A stretch of DNA of 64,000 nt from a virus: IMG/VR virus record IMGVR_UViG_3300040770_000293, positions 1-64,000 of that record; one strand, 5' to 3'. Positions within the stretch are counted from its first letter, which is position 1. Each line of letters begins with the position of its first letter. Both the position numbers and the translations under genes were made by a program. The notes beneath the pieces are model-generated. The model saw nothing but the letters and a program-made list of their open reading frames with translations. It did no database searches and was not told the DNA's origin. Positions 1 to 7,927 of this stretch are shown here, piece by piece.

Positions 1-127
1 CAGCTACTAATCGCAATAGCGGGATTTGGCTGAAATTAAAACGGTTTTGTACTTGGAGAAATTGGCGAAACCTCCAAAAAAATTGAATTTTAACCCGCTA
101 CATCGCCTAGTAGCAGAACGTTATATG
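1..127. repeat. attC-like imperfect palindrome, left copy
   Basis: Arm 1-23 is complementary to 94-116 at 17 of 23 positions. An inner stem (TTGGAG 53-58 with CTCCAA 72-77) sits between them. The right arm runs into GCAGAACGTT (113-122). A second element with the same plan and the same GCAGAACGTT end lies at 951-1087. Long imperfect palindromes with unpaired bases, ending in a GTT core and separating small unrelated genes, are the hallmark of integron attC sites. The left end is cut by the window edge. The attC identity is inference. Plain secondary structure or a host intergenic repeat is the alternative. Confidence 0.5.
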
Positions 128-206
128 ATAGCTTAACCAAAATTCCGCAGAAAACTAAAACGGAAAAATAGCAGTTTGAAAGCGTTACTAAATAAAAAAT
201 AATATA

Positions 207-458
207 ATGCAATACCAACCAACAGAAGAGCAAATCCAAAAATGGGGGCAAAAAATCACAGAGTCCTTATATGGGTTTACAAAAGAGGATTTAGAACCAT
301 TATTTGAAAAATATGTTTTACCTATTTACAGAATGATTGCAAGAAGCCCTGTAGAAAAATCTAAATGGAAAATTGTAAACCGTGAAACAGGAGAAGAGTA
401 CTCTTTAGAAACAGCCAGAAAAGAGTTAATAGAACAGAAATTAGTTAATTGGAAATAA
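207..458 (+). CDS. Hypothetical protein, cassette-type gene
   Basis: An 83-aa soluble protein of unknown family, predicted mostly helical, with no Cys pairs or membrane segment. The ATG follows an A-rich stretch typical of Bacteroidota starts. It lies alone between two attC-like palindromes and converges on the minus-strand gene at 441-653, overlapping it by 18 bp. Its orientation differs from its two cassette neighbours, which suggests independent acquisition. Confidence 0.7.
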   Translation: MQYQPTEEQIQKWGQKITESLYGFTKEDLEPLFEKYVLPIYRMIARSPVEKSKWKIVNRETGEEYSLETARKELIEQKLVNWK

Positions 459-653
459 TTCACTTTCAGGAATAGCAAATTCATCTCCTCCATCAGGATA
501 TGCTTTATATAGCCAAGCAATTCTTTGAGCAGGTGTTCTATCCCAACGAGATATTAAAATAACTGTTGTTTCTAACTTTGAGTTAGGATTTATAATTTTT
601 AAAATATCTCCTTCTTGATATTTTGGCACTTTTAGTTCAGACTTTTTAGCCAT
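441..653 (-). CDS. Hypothetical protein, possible SH3-like fold
   Basis: A 70-aa protein with a basic N-terminus, then a beta-rich stretch (YQEGDILKIINP near 12-23) of the kind seen in small SH3-like barrels. Function is unknown. It is the downstream partner of 656-877 on the minus strand, 2 bp apart, so the two are probably co-transcribed. Both are boxed in by the attC-like palindromes. Confidence 0.7.
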   Translation of the reverse strand: MAKKSELKVPKYQEGDILKIINPNSKLETTVILISRWDRTPAQRIAWLYKAYPDGGDEFAIPESELFPIN

Positions 654-655
654 AA

Positions 656-877
656 TTATTGTTTTAATCTTAATTCAGAGTGATAGACTCTATATTCTTT
701 TTTTGTTTCAATGTCTCTAATCCAATAGTTTTCTATAAAAGGTCTATCTTCAAAACTTCCGTCCTTATTTGGTAAAACATCTATAACTTGATACGAAGCG
801 TCAGAAAGGACACCATTACGGGAAGTGTACAATACTAAATCATTAACAGTAAATTTACAAGAACCAAATTTATGCAT
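656..877 (-). CDS. Hypothetical protein, possible SH3-like fold
   Basis: A 73-aa beta-rich protein (FTVNDLVLYTS near 9-19; ends in an RVYHSELRLK strand). It resembles its downstream neighbour in size and in its early DIL/DLVLY-type strand, so the two may be diverged relatives. No recognised family. No clear TAnnTTTG promoter was seen upstream on the minus strand. Confidence 0.7.
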   Translation of the reverse strand: MHKFGSCKFTVNDLVLYTSRNGVLSDASYQVIDVLPNKDGSFEDRPFIENYWIRDIETKKEYRVYHSELRLKQ

Positions 878-950
878 AATAAATATTTTTGCCGAAAGTA
901 CTAAAAAGAATTATATTTGGAAAGGAATATTAAAATAAAAACAACAACGA

Positions 951-1087
951 AGTCATAACAGCGGTTTGTAGCTATTGTGGCAATTAGGCTTATTTGGAAT
1001 AATTTTGGCGGAAATAAAAATTAATAATAATCGGTTTTGAATGGTGTTGACTCCGCCACAACAGCTTCAAGCCGCAGAACGTTGCAC
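951..1087. repeat. attC-like imperfect palindrome, second copy
   Basis: Arm 959-981 is complementary to 1055-1077 at 19 of 23 positions. The centre, about 70 bp, is AT-rich. The left arm follows ATAAC and the right arm ends GCAGAACGTT, the same terminus as the element at 1-127. Together they delimit a unit of about 0.95 kb holding three small genes. The arm sequence TTGTAGCT also occurs in the element at 16785-16881. Confidence 0.55.
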
Positions 1088-1135
1088 ATTTCAAGTAATA
1101 AACATATAAATTGCATTATCCTTGCAATAAAATTT

Positions 1136-1166
1136 AAGCAGAGACCTAAAAGTTTCTGCTTTTTTG
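1136..1166 (+). terminator. Rho-independent terminator
   Basis: The stem AAGCAGA (1136-1142) / TCTGCTT (1155-1161) is followed by a T-run. No plus-strand gene lies just upstream, so it may insulate the following operon from read-through out of the cassette region. Confidence 0.7.
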
Positions 1167-1167
1167 T

Positions 1168-1198
1168 TTTGTATAATGAAATAAGTTTTGTATATTTG
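1168..1198 (+). promoter_or_regulatory. Bacteroidota-type promoter
   Basis: TTTG at 1168-1171 and TATATTTG at 1191-1198 are separated by 19 bp. This matches the Bacteroidota -33/-7 pattern and sits 18 bp upstream of the ATG at 1216. It should drive the small-gene operon to 4165. Confidence 0.75.
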
Positions 1199-1215
1199 TA
1201 AAAAATAAATACATT

Positions 1216-1596
1216 ATGACAATAAATAGAACTTTAGATAAATGGGAAACTTTTACAAACAAACTAGTAGAGCACTTTATTAAAAAATATTTTGAATTAG
1301 AGGATGAAGAAATAACAGTGGATTGGATTGGAGATGACGTAGGATCAGTTTGTATGATTAACGATTACTTCTTCAATATGAGTGATATTAAGTTTTGCCT
1401 AAAAAATAATGTAGAGGTTAATAAATTGTTTGAGTGGTACGACTATGTTATTGAAACTCCAGATGAATATATAAATTTAAACTCTTTTAATATGGGAGCA
1501 GAATCTGTTATAAAATCCCGCAAAGAAAGTTTAGAGAAAAGTAAAATAGCAGTAGAGGAATCAGAAAAACTATTTTTTAAAATGTTAAAAGATTAA
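1216..1596 (+). CDS. Hypothetical phage protein
   Basis: A 126-aa acidic protein, first gene of a ten-gene operon behind the promoter at 1168-1198. The middle has aromatic and acidic stretches (DWIGDDVGSVCMINDYFF) and the last 30 residues are a charged helix. It resembles small phage proteins that are common but uncharacterised. No family assigned. Confidence 0.8.
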   Translation: MTINRTLDKWETFTNKLVEHFIKKYFELEDEEITVDWIGDDVGSVCMINDYFFNMSDIKFCLKNNVEVNKLFEWYDYVIETPDEYINLNSFNMGAESVIKSRKESLEKSKIAVEESEKLFFKMLKD

Positions 1597-1598
1597 TT

Positions 1599-2186
1599 AT
1601 GAGAATAACAACTAGAATTAAGAATTTTATATTTCTTTGGCGGGAAAATAAAAAAGATACAATGAGAGAAGACTTTAATGTAGATAATATATTAAATCTT
1701 ATTAAAATCTTGTATAAAACAAAAGGATGTATAGTTAGAAATTTAACTTGTTCCATAATTAGAAAACATAGAAAAGAACACCCTTACAGAGTTAAAGATT
1801 ATTCCAAAGTAAAACAGTTATATGACAGTTTAATACCTTTAGATTTTTCAAAAGTAACTGTTGACAGTTATGTTGTAAAGTTTTCTGTGGAGTATCCTGT
1901 TAAAGGTAATAGATGGTGTGAATATTATGTTGATAGAGGAGGAGATGTAAGCACTTATAAAGTTCATAGTAAAAAATCTAGTCCTTACAGTTATTGGAGC
2001 TTGGAAGACTATAGGGGTGAGTGGAATCATTTTACTGTTTTAAAAGAAAAAACTTTAAGAGCTTTCCGTTTTGCTACAGAGATAGAGATTGAGAACTTTA
2101 AAAATCGCCGAAAAAACTATGAAACAAAGTTAAAACAGATAGAAGAAAAACAAAAAGAGATAGACAAATTACGTAGCGAATTATAA
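1599..2186 (+). CDS. Hypothetical phage protein with C-terminal coiled coil
   Basis: A 195-aa basic protein. The first 30 residues are Arg/Lys/Trp-rich and the centre is Tyr-rich. The last 35 residues form a Lys/Glu heptad-like helix that probably makes a coiled coil. It starts 2 bp after its neighbour's stop. A copy of the dispersed T-tract/GC/A-tract motif lies inside the gene near 1636-1648 and another near 2103-2116. Function unknown. Confidence 0.8.
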   Translation: MRITTRIKNFIFLWRENKKDTMREDFNVDNILNLIKILYKTKGCIVRNLTCSIIRKHRKEHPYRVKDYSKVKQLYDSLIPLDFSKVTVDSYVVKFSVEYPVKGNRWCEYYVDRGGDVSTYKVHSKKSSPYSYWSLEDYRGEWNHFTVLKEKTLRAFRFATEIEIENFKNRRKNYETKLKQIEEKQKEIDKLRSEL

Positions 2187-2191
2187 CAAAT

Positions 2192-2431
2192 ATGGTACTT
2201 AGATTATATAAAGTAGATGAAGTTACAGGTAAATGTACAGGAGCTAAAAGAGATTATCCTTCAAAAGAACATTTCATTAAATATGGATTAGAGACTTATG
2301 AAAGATATGATAGGGAGTATTACTCAGAAAACCGCCCTACGGGGACAAAAGCTAAGCTTTGCTTTTTAAATGAAAACAATAAATGGGAAGAGTTACATAA
2401 AAGTATTGTAGAGGAGATAATAAAAGGATAG
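2192..2431 (+). CDS. Hypothetical phage protein
   Basis: A 79-aa protein opening with MVLRLYKVDEVTGK, a beta-hairpin-like start seen in small phage proteins. It is rich in Tyr and Lys. Spacing to neighbours is 5 bp and 2 bp, consistent with a tight operon. No function can be assigned. Confidence 0.75.
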   Translation: MVLRLYKVDEVTGKCTGAKRDYPSKEHFIKYGLETYERYDREYYSENRPTGTKAKLCFLNENNKWEELHKSIVEEIIKG

Positions 2432-2433
2432 TT

Positions 2434-2637
2434 ATGAAAGTAAAAGAAAAAAGGATAGTGTTTCAAGTATGGAACGAAGATGACAATAGTAAAACAGGTT
2501 GGATATCTTACGGCTGGGTATTTAAAGATAGTTGGGATTATATACGAGATTTAGATTGGACAGTAGTAGAGCACTTAGAATCAGATAAATTTGGAAATCC
2601 TACGTTAGGTGTTGCTGAGAAAGAAACAGAGATATAA
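2434..2637 (+). CDS. Hypothetical phage protein
   Basis: A 67-aa protein with many Trp residues (six) and a beta-rich pattern. Its TAA shares an A with the ATG of the next gene, indicating translational coupling. Family unknown. Confidence 0.75.
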   Translation: MKVKEKRIVFQVWNEDDNSKTGWISYGWVFKDSWDYIRDLDWTVVEHLESDKFGNPTLGVAEKETEI

Positions 2638-2813
2638 TGACAGAAGAGGAGATAGAAAAATATAGACTAACATCTATGAGTAACGGTTGGTATAGAAGTC
2701 AACAAGGATTGATATTTATGCCAGGAGATTACAAAAGAGCTTACTTATCAAAAGTATTTAAAATGAATGAACAAGATGATAATACAAATAAATTAATATT
2801 AAATAAATTATGA
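2637..2813 (+). CDS. Hypothetical small phage protein
   Basis: A 58-aa open frame from ATG at 2637 to TGA at 2811-2813. It overlaps the stop of the preceding gene by 1 bp and the start of the next by 4 bp (ATGA). It fills what would otherwise be the only gap in the operon, and both overlaps are of the coupled type, which supports it being real. Confidence 0.65.
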   Translation: MTEEEIEKYRLTSMSNGWYRSQQGLIFMPGDYKRAYLSKVFKMNEQDDNTNKLILNKL

Positions 2814-3109
2814 AAAATAAAGTGACATTTGCAGAAGAGCCAACTCTATTTGAAGAAATATCTGAGTTTGAAATAGACTCTATTCAAGACCATAGGAGAG
2901 GAAGCGGTTTTTGGCGAGAAGATATTATAGAATTAAAAGCAGAACATAAAGAATACTTTCTTGAAGTAAAAGATTTTGAACAGTATTTAGGAACTTGGAA
3001 AACTAATCAAGTTTTGTGGGACAGTGAATATGGTTTTGAAGAAACATTTTCAGAACTTTACAGAGTTGAGAAAGAAGAGATACTTTCCTATGAGTGGGTA
3101 ACAGTATAA
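2810..3109 (+). CDS. Hypothetical acidic phage protein
   Basis: A 99-aa acidic protein with Glu-rich blocks and several Trp. The ATGA overlap with the previous stop indicates coupled translation. No family recognised. Confidence 0.75.
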   Translation: MKNKVTFAEEPTLFEEISEFEIDSIQDHRRGSGFWREDIIELKAEHKEYFLEVKDFEQYLGTWKTNQVLWDSEYGFEETFSELYRVEKEEILSYEWVTV

Positions 3110-3112
3110 ATT

Positions 3113-3322
3113 ATGACAAACAAGGAAGAAATAATAGCAGCTCTAATAAATGTAGGTTTTACTAGAAGATATGATGGAGATGACTCTAATTGGATTTATA
3201 AAAGTTATTCAATAAAAATAAAAGAAAATGCGACTCTAACAGATGTATTTAAACTTTTAATGAGAGCTTCAGAAACAATAAAAATTTGGGAAATAAAATC
3301 AGTATTAAATATATTACAATAA
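3113..3322 (+). CDS. Hypothetical phage protein
   Basis: A 69-aa protein. NKEEIIAALINVGFTRRYDG reads like a helix followed by a strand turn, a layout seen in many small phage proteins. No function assigned. It lies 3 bp after the preceding gene. Confidence 0.75.
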   Translation: MTNKEEIIAALINVGFTRRYDGDDSNWIYKSYSIKIKENATLTDVFKLLMRASETIKIWEIKSVLNILQ

Positions 3323-3324
3323 AA

Positions 3325-3639
3325 ATGATAGAAACAGTAGAACAATTAAAAGAAAGAAGACCAGAATTGGTTAGTGAATTTGAAGCTATGAGCCGAGAAG
3401 AATTATTAAATCAAATTTACTTAGAAGTTATTGATGGAATAAACATGGAAGATAGAGTGCAACTATTTATGTCAGAGTGTACAGATATGAGTAAGACAAC
3501 TTACACTTTAGAAACTCTTAAAAAATTGATTAATGACAGGCGTATTAGAGATATTAGTTTTTTCTGTGAAGCTATGTTGGAAGACATTGAAGGTATGGAT
3601 ATAGAAGAAGTAAAACAGTATTTAATAGAAGAGGTATAA
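3325..3639 (+). CDS. Hypothetical helical phage protein
   Basis: A 104-aa acidic, wholly helical protein. An in-frame ATG exists upstream at 3286, but it lies deep in the preceding gene. The ATG at 3325, 2 bp after that gene's stop and preceded by A-rich sequence, is the better start. Function unknown. Confidence 0.75.
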   Translation: MIETVEQLKERRPELVSEFEAMSREELLNQIYLEVIDGINMEDRVQLFMSECTDMSKTTYTLETLKKLINDRRIRDISFFCEAMLEDIEGMDIEEVKQYLIEEV

Positions 3640-3641
3640 AA

Positions 3642-3881
3642 ATGAATTTAGAAGAATTATCACACGACACATTTTACAGAATGGAAAACTACAGTCAAAT
3701 TGTTATTGACTTAGTTTCAGACGCAGAAGACTTATATACTTATGAAGAAAATAAGTATGGTTTTGGAGCTTTAGCTTATACAGTTGGAAATGTCATTGAG
3801 GTTATAGATAAAACTAGAGAGCACGATTTAAAAGCTTTGAAAGACCTTTACAGAATATTAATGGACGAATTAGAAAAATAA
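3642..3881 (+). CDS. Hypothetical phage protein
   Basis: A 79-aa acidic helical protein. Spacing is 2 bp to both neighbours. No motif recognised. Confidence 0.75.
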   Translation: MNLEELSHDTFYRMENYSQIVIDLVSDAEDLYTYEENKYGFGALAYTVGNVIEVIDKTREHDLKALKDLYRILMDELEK

Positions 3882-3883
3882 AA

Positions 3884-4165
3884 ATGACTTTAGAACAAAT
3901 TAAAAACAAACAAGAACTACTCAATGAAGACCTTTACACCTTATTATCAAACTTAAGTGTAGTAGTAGAAAGAGTAGTTGGAGCACAATCTATGAAAGAA
4001 CAAGAACTAGCTTTATCAGACTTTCCAGGATCAGGATTACTATTTGAAATAACAAACAGTCAAAACCTTACAGAAGACTGTATTAGTAGACTTTTTGACT
4101 ATCAAAGACTTTTAAGTAATGGGGTATATAGTCCTGTAGAACCTTGTGTTGAAGTAAAAAATTGA
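3884..4165 (+). CDS. Hypothetical phage protein, last gene of operon
   Basis: A 93-aa helical protein followed about 35 bp later by a terminator. This ends the operon that starts at 1216. Family unknown. Confidence 0.75.
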   Translation: MTLEQIKNKQELLNEDLYTLLSNLSVVVERVVGAQSMKEQELALSDFPGSGLLFEITNSQNLTEDCISRLFDYQRLLSNGVYSPVEPCVEVKN

Positions 4166-4201
4166 AAATTATAATAAAGTAGTATCTGACATAAACCACT
4201 A

Positions 4202-4241
4202 AAGGGTAAGGAGAACTAAAAAGCTCCCTGCCCTTTTTTTT
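4202..4241 (+). terminator. Rho-independent terminator
   Basis: An imperfect stem (AAGGGTAAGGAG with CTCCCTGCCCTT) has a loop of about 10 nt and is followed by eight Ts. It closes the 1216-4165 operon. Confidence 0.8.
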
Positions 4242-4348
4242 GTATCCTATGGTGTAATTATATAGAGGGGTTAGGTAAAAATAAAAACTTGATATGTAAT
4301 TAAATTTATAACTACATAGTATTTCAATACCTTTAACAAAAAAATATT

Positions 4349-5434
4349 ATGGCAACAGGTAAGATAAATCACATAGGTGAGGTTTTTGGAAATTTAGAAG
4401 TAGTAGGCGAAGCGGAAGGCTATAAACAACCAAGTGGTAAGTTTGTAAAAAAAGTTTTATGCAAATGCTTATGCGGAACAGAAAAAATAATAGTTTACAA
4501 AGATTTAAAAAGTGGGGATACTAAATCCTGTGGATGCTATAGAAACAGTTTTAAAAACGACATTGTTAAAAATAATGTTTATGGGTTATTGACTATCATA
4601 GAAGAAGTTGAAAAATACATAAGTCCTGGCGGAGCTAAAACTAGAAGGGTGCTTTGCGAATGTGCTTGTGGTAAAAAGAAAGAGTACAACTTACAAACTT
4701 TGAAGTCGGGTAATAATAAAGATTGCGGTTGTGTTTTTAAAAAAGAGGTCGCTCTAAAAAGAAAAATAAAAGAAGATATCACTGTTAAAAAAGAGGTTAC
4801 TTTAAAACCAGAAGATACAAAAGAAGAGCAATGGAAAGAATCAATAATAAGCAGTGATTACTTAGTAAGTACTTTAGGAAGAATGTTTTCAACTAAATCA
4901 AATAACTACTTAAATACTAACAGAACTAGCATTAGGTTACATATAAATAAAATTGAAAAAGAATATGTCATATCTAAAATTATTTACGAAACATTTATAG
5001 AAAAAATAGACACTGTTAAATACCTTATATTTTTTATAGATGAAAACAATTTAAATTCTTCACTAAATAATTTATTTCTAGCTCGGCGTACAAAAGTAGG
5101 TAGTTCAAATTGGGTTACTAGGTTATACGCTGCTATGAAAACTAATGGAAAAGAAAAGTTAGGACAGAGATTTAAAGAAAGAACTGTTTCTAAAAAACAA
5201 TTAATAGATTTATATAAAGAACAAAAAGGATTATCTTATTTTTTAGGTATTAAAATGGATATGACGTGTAGCGATAAATTACTATCAGTTTCTGTTGATA
5301 GAATAGATAACGATAAGGATTATATAGAGGGAAATATTAGATTGGTGACAAGATTTGAAAATATGGGTAGACGGGATGCAACTTCAGAAGAATTTTCTAA
5401 CTTTTGTAAAAAATTAAAATACAATAATTTTTAA
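4349..5434 (+). CDS. HNH homing endonuclease with two zinc-binding repeats
   Basis: A 361-aa free-standing homing endonuclease. Residues about 1-75 and 76-130 are two copies of a small module carrying CxCxCG...CGC cysteine clusters, a zinc/AP2-like DNA-binding repeat known in phage endonucleases. The middle has a NUMOD4-like stretch (YLVSTLGRMFS). The C-terminus has the HNH-type signature SVDRIDNDKDYIEGNIRLV seen in phage HNH enzymes. It would cut a specific target to promote its own spread. It stands alone between a terminator and a long non-coding region. Which gene its target once lay in is not visible. Confidence 0.85.
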   Translation: MATGKINHIGEVFGNLEVVGEAEGYKQPSGKFVKKVLCKCLCGTEKIIVYKDLKSGDTKSCGCYRNSFKNDIVKNNVYGLLTIIEEVEKYISPGGAKTRRVLCECACGKKKEYNLQTLKSGNNKDCGCVFKKEVALKRKIKEDITVKKEVTLKPEDTKEEQWKESIISSDYLVSTLGRMFSTKSNNYLNTNRTSIRLHINKIEKEYVISKIIYETFIEKIDTVKYLIFFIDENNLNSSLNNLFLARRTKVGSSNWVTRLYAAMKTNGKEKLGQRFKERTVSKKQLIDLYKEQKGLSYFLGIKMDMTCSDKLLSVSVDRIDNDKDYIEGNIRLVTRFENMGRRDATSEEFSNFCKKLKYNNF

Positions 5435-5927
5435 AATGTTGAGTGTCTATTTGCTTCTATATCGTCCTACTAGAGAGACCCCCGCAAAAAAGTAAGATTC
5501 TTCCTAACCCCCACCTACATTTTTCAAGGCTTCAAAAATTTCCCACCAAAACCCAAAAAACACTTTTCAGAATTTGAACTTTGCACCTATTTAACATTTA
5601 TCTTATAGTATATCACTATATAGGCTTAAATACTTGTTTTAAGACTTTTTAAGGCACTATTTTAGTAGTCTTGGTATCTAAGTATTACTTTATTTAATTT
5701 GTAGCTTAATTGCAAAATTCAATATTTGTATAATAATTCTTACGCTCAATTGTTTAGCCCTTTTCTTACTTTATATACTTTGTAAGAATTTACTAACTCT
5801 GTTAAGCCTTGATTTTGTTGACTTCTTAATATTTATTGAAAATAGTTACCTTTTTTGTATTGTTTTACTCTAGTGTTGTTGTATCTTTGACCCAACAAAT
5901 AACAACAACCATTTAAACACTTATATT
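5435..5927. other. Long non-coding region with nested inverted repeats
   Basis: No credible gene in 493 bp. The left part has C-runs on the plus strand (ACCCCCG, AACCCCCACC). Farther right are inverted repeats: AATACTT/AAGTATT (5629-5635, 5680-5686) enclosing AAGACT/AGTCTT (5641-5646, 5667-5672), and AATTCTTAC/GTAAGAATT (5735-5743, 5782-5790). It ends in the promoter at 5860-5889. It could be a replication origin or regulatory hub; the sequence alone cannot say which. Confidence 0.5.
5860..5889 (+). promoter_or_regulatory. Bacteroidota-type promoter
   Basis: TTG at 5860-5862 and TATCTTTG at 5882-5889, with a 19-bp spacer, lie 38 bp upstream of the ATG at 5928. Confidence 0.75.
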
Positions 5928-6179
5928 ATGCTTAACTACCAAAAATTAATGGATAACGACCCTACGGAATACGAAAGATTTTTAAACAGTTTAGGGCAAG
6001 AGATTGTATTTTACGAACATCCTTTTAAAGGCGATGAAGCCGAAGTAATATGCGTATGCCATAAATTGAAATTGGCTTCATATAGCGGATTTTTTGAGAC
6101 TTCTGATATGTTAGAAGATCATAAAGAATATGAACCAACTTTTGTTGATGGTAAGTATTTAGTTGGTGGTTGGGAATAA
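5928..6179 (+). CDS. Hypothetical phage protein
   Basis: An 83-aa acidic protein with two nearby Cys and one His (VICVCHKLK). It is the first gene after the promoter at 5860-5889. No family recognised. It is followed by a non-coding spacer with a T-tract/GGCGC/A-tract motif at 6201-6214. Confidence 0.75.
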   Translation: MLNYQKLMDNDPTEYERFLNSLGQEIVFYEHPFKGDEAEVICVCHKLKLASYSGFFETSDMLEDHKEYEPTFVDGKYLVGGWE

Positions 6180-6251
6180 CTAACCTTTGCTTTTTATTCT
6201 TTTTTGGCGCAAAATTAAAAAAGAAAATTTTAACCTTTAAATAATAATATT

Positions 6252-6425
6252 ATGATACTTAATAGCGTTTACCTTCTTATTTTTATAGCAGTTTTATTTG
6301 TTGTAGTTTCTTTTTTGGCGCAAAAAACTGAGAAACAATTTATAGTGAAGTTTGGAATAGTTTTAATTATTGTCTTCTCACTTACATTTTTCAACTTACT
6401 TTTAACACTAACAAATCAAATATAA
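6252..6425 (+). CDS. Small membrane protein
   Basis: A 57-aa open frame with two hydrophobic segments (about residues 5-22 and 33-54) separated by a short charged loop (QKTEKQ). Probably an inner-membrane hairpin protein. A TTTTTTGGCGCAAAAA motif lies inside the gene at 6311-6326. Confidence 0.55.
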   Translation: MILNSVYLLIFIAVLFVVVSFLAQKTEKQFIVKFGIVLIIVFSLTFFNLLLTLTNQI

Positions 6426-6429
6426 TATT

Positions 6430-6597
6430 ATGAAAATGTTAAACAACGGTATGCAATGCGAAATTTTAAAGGTATTTAAAAACGCTTCAAACAATACAAA
6501 GATAGTTAACGAACAAACGGTATTTACTGACTTGTTACGGGTTAAACTTTCAAGCGGTAAAATAGTATTAATTTGTGAGTCTGAACTAGAAAACTAA
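6430..6597 (+). CDS. Hypothetical small phage protein
   Basis: A 55-aa beta-rich open frame, 4 bp after the membrane protein. The strand-turn-strand pattern (MQCEILKVFK, RVKLSSGKIVLIC) suggests a small barrel. Function unknown. Confidence 0.5.
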   Translation: MKMLNNGMQCEILKVFKNASNNTKIVNEQTVFTDLLRVKLSSGKIVLICESELEN

Positions 6598-6602
6598 AAG
6601 TT

Positions 6603-6680
6603 ATGACAAAGATATTAAATAAAATTTATAGAGAATTAACGGAACTTGGTAGAATTGCTGGACAAATAAAAAGACAATAA
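6603..6680 (+). CDS. Possible 25-aa peptide
   Basis: A very short frame with an amphipathic basic helix. It is supported only by position, filling the gap between two genes with the same A-rich start context. It may be spurious. Confidence 0.25.
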   Translation: MTKILNKIYRELTELGRIAGQIKRQ

Positions 6681-6698
6681 AAACTAAAAAATAGTATT

Positions 6699-7112
6699 AT
6701 GAAGAGTAAAAGAGAATTTTTAAAAGAAGTAAGCAGTCAAAAATTAGCCAATGCAGTTATAAACCAAATAGGGCTACCATTTAAAGAGTTGTTACAGTAT
6801 GCAAATGATTATCGGGATGCAAGTGGAGGAGTGAGTGGTTTTATTTATTATGTTGATACGCATAAATTCGCAATAAAAAACAGAAAGGAAATTGTAAAAC
6901 TGTTAGAAGAGTATTCAGATAGTTTAGGCGAAAATGTAATAGACTTTGTAAAGGAGTTTCAATGTTTAGAACTAGATAAGGAAGACTTAAAAGAATTGTA
7001 TAAGTTTTTAGGCGGTGCGAAGGTGGAACAAAGTAGTATAACAAATGCTTTGGCTTGGTTCGCTCTTGAAACAATTATTTATGAACTTATAAACTATAAA
7101 GAAAATGACTAA
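6699..7112 (+). CDS. DUF7222-type phage protein
   Basis: A 137-aa protein whose layout matches my recollection of the DUF7222 family from Bacteroidota phages and plasmids: GVSGFIYYVDTHKF followed by a helical second half ending NALAWFALETIIYEL. Function is unknown. The stop overlaps the ATG of the next gene by 8 bp, implying coupled translation. Confidence 0.7.
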   Translation: MKSKREFLKEVSSQKLANAVINQIGLPFKELLQYANDYRDASGGVSGFIYYVDTHKFAIKNRKEIVKLLEEYSDSLGENVIDFVKEFQCLELDKEDLKELYKFLGGAKVEQSSITNALAWFALETIIYELINYKEND

Positions 7113-7416
7113 TAAAGAAAAGGTTAATTTGTACTTAGACTACGTGAACAACTATTTAACAGTTGGTAAGTTTTCACTGAACAACGGTTTAACGTTTAAT
7201 GAAGCAGTTATAGTTATTAGTGAGGGTAAAGCATTAAATGAAGAATTGGCGCAAAAGAAAAAAATAAAAGGGAATAATCTAATAACAACCGTTTCAAACA
7301 TACTTAACAAAAGAGTAACAGAAACGGAAGCCAAACAATTTGCTCTAGATAACTACGGAATTTTAGCCACACATATAAGGCAAAATTTTATAGAAAAGAA
7401 TAGGAATAACCAATAA
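7105..7416 (+). CDS. Hypothetical phage protein
   Basis: A 103-aa basic helical protein overlapping the end of the DUF7222 gene by 8 bp. It carries a TTGGCGCAAAA motif in frame (ELAQKKK). No family recognised. Confidence 0.7.
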   Translation: MTNKEKVNLYLDYVNNYLTVGKFSLNNGLTFNEAVIVISEGKALNEELAQKKKIKGNNLITTVSNILNKRVTETEAKQFALDNYGILATHIRQNFIEKNRNNQ

Positions 7417-7423
7417 AAATTAT

Positions 7424-7431
7424 TATCTTTG
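7424..7431 (+). promoter_or_regulatory. -7 element (TATCTTTG)
   Basis: A perfect TAnnTTTG box. Transcription would start near 7440, so the upstream in-frame ATG at 7429 cannot be the start of the next gene. The ATG at 7462 is preferred. Confidence 0.6.
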
Positions 7432-7461
7432 CTTTTTATTGGTAATCAAAACAAGTCAAAA

Positions 7462-7683
7462 ATGTATATAATCATAAACAAAGCAACACAAGAAAGTGCA
7501 ATAATCAAAGAAAAAATAGCCGTTTCCTCTTATATAGGTAAAAGTGTGAGTACAATTTATAGAAACAAGGAGTTAAAATGGTGGGAAACTGACAAGTTTT
7601 TAATTTATAACCCTCAAATAATACTATTAAAGAGTAATAGAGGGGGTAAAAACAACTTTAAAGGGACAAATGATATGTATTGA
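7462..7683 (+). CDS. Small helix-turn-helix-like protein
   Basis: A 73-aa protein. IAVSSYIGKSVSTIYRNK near residues 20-37 reads as a helix-turn-helix (helix, GKS turn, recognition helix), similar to small phage regulators of unknown target. The start at 7462 was chosen because the in-frame ATG at 7429 lies inside the -7 promoter box. The HTH assignment is a visual judgement. Confidence 0.65.
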   Translation: MYIIINKATQESAIIKEKIAVSSYIGKSVSTIYRNKELKWWETDKFLIYNPQIILLKSNRGGKNNFKGTNDMY

Positions 7684-7734
7684 TTAACAAAACAAATCAC
7701 AAAAATCCGCAAAACAATAAAAAACAGAAGAAAA

Positions 7735-7920
7735 ATGGAACTAATTACCCTATACGCAACTAGAGAAAGAAAGAGTCCTTACAACATACAAACTATACTA
7801 AGATATAAAGATGGTAAAGTAAAAGCAGTCTTCAGTAGTATGCTAAAACAACCTCGAAAAGGTACTAAAACCCTGATTATCAATTGTTTTAGGTACAAAA
7901 TTAATTGGGATAACGTTTAA
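7735..7920 (+). CDS. Hypothetical basic protein
   Basis: A 61-aa basic, beta-rich protein. It ends 7 bp before the parS-like palindrome. No family recognised. Confidence 0.65.
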   Translation: MELITLYATRERKSPYNIQTILRYKDGKVKAVFSSMLKQPRKGTKTLIINCFRYKINWDNV

Positions 7921-7927
7921 AAATGAG

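Noticed and set aside
1-1215. Left end as the phage attachment site or host-phage junction
   Set aside because: No integrase or direct-repeat att core was found, and similar attC-like elements also occur deep inside the phage region.
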